Source: UBA7446 sp024639165 (lineage in GTDB: Bacteria; Bacteroidota; Bacteroidia; Flavobacteriales; Flavobacteriaceae). From it: 64,000 nucleotides of DNA. The translations under genes and the position numbers were made by a program. The stretch is taken from NCBI GenBank assembly GCA_024639165.1, contig JAHEIX010000003.1, positions 124,001 to 188,000 of the forward strand, in the 5' to 3' direction. This document shows, piece by piece, positions 60,225 to 64,000 of this stretch. The notes beneath the pieces are model-generated. The model saw only the letters and a list, made by a program, of their open reading frames with translations, was not told where the DNA came from and ran no database searches. Every line of letters starts with the position of its first letter. The first letter of the stretch is position 1.

Positions 60225-62702
60225 TTAAAATTCTCTTTTACCAAACTCGCTATCAATAAAATTGGATCTATTTTTTCCATTTTGGAATATATACGAGAGG
60301 TTTAACGTAATCATGTCTACTTCGTAGATATAGTTGGTAGTAGTGTAAAACTCGTTATCCCGCCAGGTTGTTATCCGTTGTTCATTGGTGTCTAATAAGC
60401 CCATATCTATATTTAGCCATTGCAAAGTGGCCTTGAGCTTGTCGTTTAAAAACGATTTTTGAATGCTAAGGTTAGGGGTGTAGTATCTTGAATCTTCCCC
60501 TTGCGCTGTTACCCTGTCCGAAATATAATTTACGGAAAACTGAACCGCGGCATTATCCCAAAAACGATAATTGGTGTTTGCATTAAAACTGTAAACCGTA
60601 GTTTTTGTGTTCACAGGTCTGTTGTCAAACGAACCGTTAAGATCATAATGATAGATATTCCCACCAAAATAGGCATCCCATTTGGCAGCAAACTTTAGCT
60701 GTGTTCCAAACTCAATTCCAAAGGTTTTGGCGTTGCCCACATTTGAATAAATACGATTTAATATGGTATTGCTGTACACGGTATTCACTCGGTTTACCAC
60801 ATTTTTTGTATTGCGGTAATAGGCAGTAGCAAAAGCAGTGTTATTATCAGAAATTTTTCTGTCTAAGCCCAGTTCAACTAAATCAATAAATTCAGGCTTT
60901 AGGTCTGGATCCCCTTGCTCTAGGGTTTCAGCATGCTCGCGTTCAGGAAAAGGATTCATTTTAAAGGTTGTGGTGCGGGCTACTCGTTTGCTGTAAGCCA
61001 ATTTGGCTTTGGTCTTATCGTTTAGGGTATACTGTATTGAAGCCGATGGATATGCCTTGGTAAATGCATAATTTCGGGTATCATCAATTGTATTTGCTTT
61101 GTCTTTTAGCATCAAATCTCGATTCATTTGCTCAATGCGTAAGCCTACATTGTAAGCATATGCTCCTTTAGACGCTGATAGTTGCCCATAAACTGCATGT
61201 ATTTCACGAACTAGGTTCACTTCACTAGAAAATGCAGGCACCATTACAAATGGATCGGTAAAGCTCGTCCGGCGTTCATACAGAAAATCCCCTTTGTGGT
61301 CTAGGTTTCGGAATTGATAGCCCATTGCAATCTCTCCGCCTTCAAAGGGAGAAAAAATATAATCAACTTGCGCTCGTATACCATATAGTGGGTTATCGTT
61401 CGTGTTGTATTCGTCTTGATATAATATGGCATTATCAGGATGTCCTAAGTTTTGATTAACGGTAGGCCCACCCAATAAAGTATATTCATACAAAAGCGAA
61501 AATGAAAGTTCAGATTTGTTCTGAAAAACATGAGTGTAATCTATATTACCTAAAATGAAATCGCTTTTACGCTCTCTTAAATTGTGGTTAAAATAGGAGG
61601 GAAGCTTCGTGATGTTTGTGCTCCCTTGAGGGGCAATGGTTCGGTTATTGAAATAAACGATATCAGCCAATCGCTTTTTTGATCTTTTTCCTGCATAAAA
61701 ACCAACTGATAATTCGTCTGATGCGTTGGGCGTATACTCGAGTGTGAAACGGCTGTTGTAATTGGTTTCATCAAAACTGCGCTCACCCGTTGAAGGAAGC
61801 CCTGTAAACACATCATCAATTATGGTATACACATTACCTTCGCGTCTACCACCCAAATCGTTTCTTTGGTAATTTGCACCGATGGAAACATTTAACTTTT
61901 CTGTGTTTACATTGTATGTTCCGTCAATCCCAAAGCGTTGGTGTGCTATTTCGTTTCCGTATGTCTCTGTAGAAGGGAAACCACCTTTGATGTTTAATTG
62001 ACTAAAAACGCCCTCAGTAACCCCCTTGGTCGTTATTATATTGATGATTCCCGCCTTGCCCTCAGGGTCATATTTGGCAGATGGGGCGGTAATAAGTTCA
62101 ATACTGCTAATGGCGTTTGCCGGTAGTTGCGCCATGATCGTAGTTGGCTTACTCTGCGTTGGTTTGCCGTTGAGCAATACCACAAAGCCGCTGGTGCCCC
62201 TGACAATCAATTCATCATTACCGCTAACACTTATGGCAGGAAGGTTTTTTAGCACATCGAGCGCTGTTCCTCCTTGTGCATTCTTGAATGCTTTTGGATT
62301 ATAAATTTGTTTATCAATTTTATTGATGATAGTTTTTTGTGTTGTTGAAACAACTACATCATCTAGTTGATTGCCTAGGGTTAGTTTTATTACCCCAAGA
62401 TCCAAAGTCTTTTTATATGAAAAGTTTGCAATTTTGTAGACTTCATATCCTATGAACGAAACTTCTAGGTTGTATTCCCCTGTTTTGATATTATTGATTT
62501 CCACAACACCATTTGTTTGTGAAACAACGCCAGACACCAATGTGCCATCATTGCTATATAAGGCAGCAGTGGCGTATTCTAATGGATTGCCTAGTTCGTC
62601 TGTTATAATTGCTTTAAGTTGAGAAAATCCGTATTGGAAATGCAGTAGGAAATAAGCGAATACTAGCGTTGAAATGCTCGAGGTAAAGAATTGTTTTTTC
62701 AA
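60225..62702 (-). CDS. TonB-dependent receptor, outer-membrane beta-barrel family
   Basis: Outer-membrane transporter of about 825 residues. After the signal peptide a carboxypeptidase D-like regulatory domain (about 25-105, QLKAIITDELGNPLEYATA), a plug domain (TALDVLKNLPAISVSGND... LVRGTSGFVVLLNGKP) and a C-terminal 22-strand-type barrel follow, ending with Phe. This architecture is typical of Bacteroidota receptors of the type with no SusD partner. None is seen here. Start is uncertain: TTG at 62723 or TTG at 62702 (Met-Lys-Lys-Gln-Phe-Phe), and the second gives the more normal signal peptide. Substrate is unknown. Confidence 0.88.
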   Translation of the reverse strand: MKKQFFTSSISTLVFAYFLLHFQYGFSQLKAIITDELGNPLEYATAALYSNDGTLVSGVVSQTNGVVEINNIKTGEYNLEVSFIGYEVYKIANFSYKKTLDLGVIKLTLGNQLDDVVVSTTQKTIINKIDKQIYNPKAFKNAQGGTALDVLKNLPAISVSGNDELIVRGTSGFVVLLNGKPTQSKPTTIMAQLPANAISSIELITAPSAKYDPEGKAGIINIITTKGVTEGVFSQLNIKGGFPSTETYGNEIAHQRFGIDGTYNVNTEKLNVSIGANYQRNDLGGRREGNVYTIIDDVFTGLPSTGERSFDETNYNSRFTLEYTPNASDELSVGFYAGKRSKKRLADIVYFNNRTIAPQGSTNITKLPSYFNHNLRERKSDFILGNIDYTHVFQNKSELSFSLLYEYTLLGGPTVNQNLGHPDNAILYQDEYNTNDNPLYGIRAQVDYIFSPFEGGEIAMGYQFRNLDHKGDFLYERRTSFTDPFVMVPAFSSEVNLVREIHAVYGQLSASKGAYAYNVGLRIEQMNRDLMLKDKANTIDDTRNYAFTKAYPSASIQYTLNDKTKAKLAYSKRVARTTTFKMNPFPEREHAETLEQGDPDLKPEFIDLVELGLDRKISDNNTAFATAYYRNTKNVVNRVNTVYSNTILNRIYSNVGNAKTFGIEFGTQLKFAAKWDAYFGGNIYHYDLNGSFDNRPVNTKTTVYSFNANTNYRFWDNAAVQFSVNYISDRVTAQGEDSRYYTPNLSIQKSFLNDKLKATLQWLNIDMGLLDTNEQRITTWRDNEFYTTTNYIYEVDMITLNLSYIFQNGKNRSNFIDSEFGKREF

Positions 62703-62731
62703 TGTTTTTTTGACTTCTGTCAAATTTAAAT

Positions 62732-62739
62732 CAAAATTA
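62732..62739 (-). promoter_or_regulatory. -7 promoter box of the TonB receptor gene
   Basis: TAATTTTG on the minus strand matches TAnnTTTG and predicts transcription from about 62727, before both candidate start codons. Confidence 0.4.
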
Positions 62740-62775
62740 TTAATTTTAAGAAGTTAAATTTAAACAAACATAAAC

Positions 62776-63291
62776 ATGAAAAACACATTACTTATATGCT
62801 TCATTGTTGCTACAATGCTATCTTGTACCAACCCAAAGCAAGCAACTAGTGAGCGCACAGAAGCGGTTGAGTTCATTTACCAACCTACCTACCAATCTTC
62901 TTTTGAGATGGGCAGTGACGAAAAGGTACTTCTCATTCAAGAAATGCACCAGCATATTATCAACAAAGATTATGATAAGGCCGTGAGCTACCTTACGGAT
63001 GATGTCGTGTTTAGTTTGGATAATGGGACCACACTAGAAGGAAAAGAAAGCGTACTTCAGTTCATGAAGGAAGCCTATTCAGCCGTTTCCATTAACGACT
63101 ATTCCGTAGCCGTGAACTTTACAGTAGTAGGCGAAAATGAAGTTGAATGGGTTTTACTGTGGGATAACGGAACAATTGAAACTGCTGACGGGGCAAAGTC
63201 CAGTTATTCATGGATGGAAGCCTTTGCGTTTACTGGAGATAAAGTCAGTTATTTAAATCAATATGCTAAACCTATTTTAGCAACTGAATAA
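62776..63291 (+). CDS. SnoaL/NTF2-like lipoprotein
   Basis: This 171-residue exported lipoprotein has a signal ending MLSC (lipid Cys at 17). The mature part (about 55-165) looks like the NTF2-like fold: a helical KVLLIQEMHQHIINKDYDKAVSYLTDDVVFSLDNGTTLEGKESVLQF pattern followed by alternating strands. The fold serves many small-molecule enzymes and binding proteins, so the role is open. It is divergent from the TonB receptor across a 73-base gap. The gene has no recognisable partner downstream. Confidence 0.75.
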   Translation: MKNTLLICFIVATMLSCTNPKQATSERTEAVEFIYQPTYQSSFEMGSDEKVLLIQEMHQHIINKDYDKAVSYLTDDVVFSLDNGTTLEGKESVLQFMKEAYSAVSINDYSVAVNFTVVGENEVEWVLLWDNGTIETADGAKSSYSWMEAFAFTGDKVSYLNQYAKPILATE

Positions 63292-63758
63292 AGGGTTTGT
63301 ATAGATATTTGTTATACATTCGCATTTCCTAAATGAATTGGTCAAATTGAACAGCTATGGTTGGCTCTCTTTTTGGCCTTTTCGCTTTTTATGTCCTAAC
63401 GTTGCACACGAAAATTGAGATTTAGTAAGAACCTTGGTGAGCGATATAAATTCTAACTGCTCTTGTTTTGTAACCTATGGTTGATGTATGTGACGCTAAA
63501 AGTGCATTAAGTTTCAAAACACTTTGTAAAGTAAAAATGACGATAGAAAGGCAATCTTACATTTTTGTATGCATATTACTCAAATACACTTGATTGTTTG
63601 GTGTTTTTATCCAAATGACTTAGGGTTTTTATTTAATTACTATATAAGTTATATTATTAGAATGAAGCGAAAATCAATCATCATTGCTGTTTTTCAAGTG
63701 ATTTAGGGGGATTTACAAGTATAATTTTAAAACATCTAAAACGCATTAATTTAAGTTT
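63292..63758 (+). other. 467-base stretch without recognised gene
   Basis: This A/T-rich intergenic region has no open frame with family resemblance, no tRNA-like fold and no strong terminator. A GTCCTAACGTTGCACAC segment at about 63393-63409 contains the palindrome AACGTT and looks unlike its flanks, but I cannot tie it to a known element. It could contain the promoter of the DUF2490 gene that follows. Confidence 0.5.
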
Positions 63759-64000
63759 ATGCAAAAACATTTTTTCATTAGGGTAATTTCGTTTGTTTGT
63801 TTTCATTTTTATCCTACGCACAGACAGATGTAGGTTCTTGGATTACGTATCAAAATGCGTTAGGGCTTTCACGAAATCTTGATCTTGAAACCGAACTTCA
63901 ATTGAGAAGTTATAATTTAAATTTGAAGAATGACGAAACCCTAGTTACTCTAAGGATAACAAAGGAATTAAGACGTTTTCCTGTTTTTGTATCTGCTGGA
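63759..64000 (+). pseudogene. DUF2490-family gene, 5' part, with a frameshift in the signal peptide
   Basis: From the ATG at 63759 the first frame codes a signal-peptide start (Met-Gln-Lys-His-Phe-Phe-Ile-Arg-Val-Ile-Ser-Phe-Val-Cys) but reaches a stop at 63831-63833. The downstream frame, open from 63782 to the window end, continues as FSFLSYAQ-TDVGSWITYQNALGLSRN and LETELQLRSYNLN, the start of a DUF2490 outer-membrane-like protein. One missing base near 63790-63802, in a T-rich stretch, would join the two. Read as a sequencing error, a young pseudogene, or a start I have not seen. The 3' end is beyond the window. Confidence 0.65.

Noticed and set aside
63393..63409. GTCCTAACGTTGCACAC as an integron attC or transposon end
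   Set aside because: Only one copy is visible, and no partner inverted repeat, integrase or transposase is present.
1..64000. CRISPR arrays, insertion sequences, prophage or defence islands
   Set aside because: No regularly spaced repeats, transposase, integrase or defence-type genes were recognised; nearly all genes are core metabolism or envelope.

Overview
The window looks like chromosome from a marine-type member of the Flavobacteriia (phylum Bacteroidota). The evidence is a type IX secretion C-terminal sorting domain, many lipoproteins with short SxxC-type lipoboxes, a TonB receptor with a carboxypeptidase-like N-domain, an argF'-type N-acylornithine carbamoyltransferase instead of ordinary argF, class II ketol-acid reductoisomerase, and repeated TAnnTTTG (-7) promoter boxes close to start codons. 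The DNA is about 40% GC and very gene-dense. No CRISPR array, IS element, prophage, tRNA or rRNA was seen.

Layout. 1-5.7 kb (minus): lolA-like, ftsK, a DUF6952/thioredoxin/peroxiredoxin cassette and nhaC. 5.8-9.2 kb (plus): lipoamide dehydrogenase and a secreted protein with three tandem repeats and a T9SS domain. 9.3-18.3 kb (minus): one arginine operon, in transcription order GNAT-argG-argC-proC-argD-argF'-argB-argE-argH, preceded by a leader that appears to encode an Arg-rich leader peptide. 18.3-22.9 kb (plus): pabB-tilS-dsbD. 22.8-26.3 kb: flavin reductase, comM-like ATPase and an ALDH. 26.4-34.7 kb (plus): the isoleucine/valine operon ilvD-ilvB-ilvN-ilvC-ilvA, then a gapN-like dehydrogenase.

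34.7-43.8 kb: dnaN, a DUF62 SAM hydrolase, phoH-purC, the operon Gfo/Idh-yggS-exonuclease/GIY-YIG-miaA, pcm and smpB. 43.9-51.1 kb: glyA, a beta-helix lipoprotein with a glutamine cyclotransferase, the SRP RNA gene ffs immediately followed by an SDR gene, a transaldolase-like aldolase, and a YbiT-like ABC-F ATPase. 51.1-59 kb: a small DUF2007 operon, pheT, recG and a UvrD/PcrA helicase. 59-64 kb: an OmpA-like lipoprotein, a small Cys-rich lipoprotein, a TonB receptor, an NTF2-like lipoprotein, 467 bases without a recognised gene, and the 5' part of a DUF2490 gene whose signal peptide is out of frame.

How the parts work together. The arginine operon gives the whole N-acylated route from glutamate to arginine apart from carbamoyl phosphate supply, and ilvDBNCA gives Ile/Val synthesis down to the final transamination. 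Most other genes are housekeeping. The best leads are the arginine leader peptide, the paired loss of one ATP site in the ABC-F protein, Ser at the specificity position of ArgF', the ffs/SDR abutment, and promoter boxes that imply leaderless or nearly leaderless mRNAs. All functional statements are from reading sequence; no database search was run.
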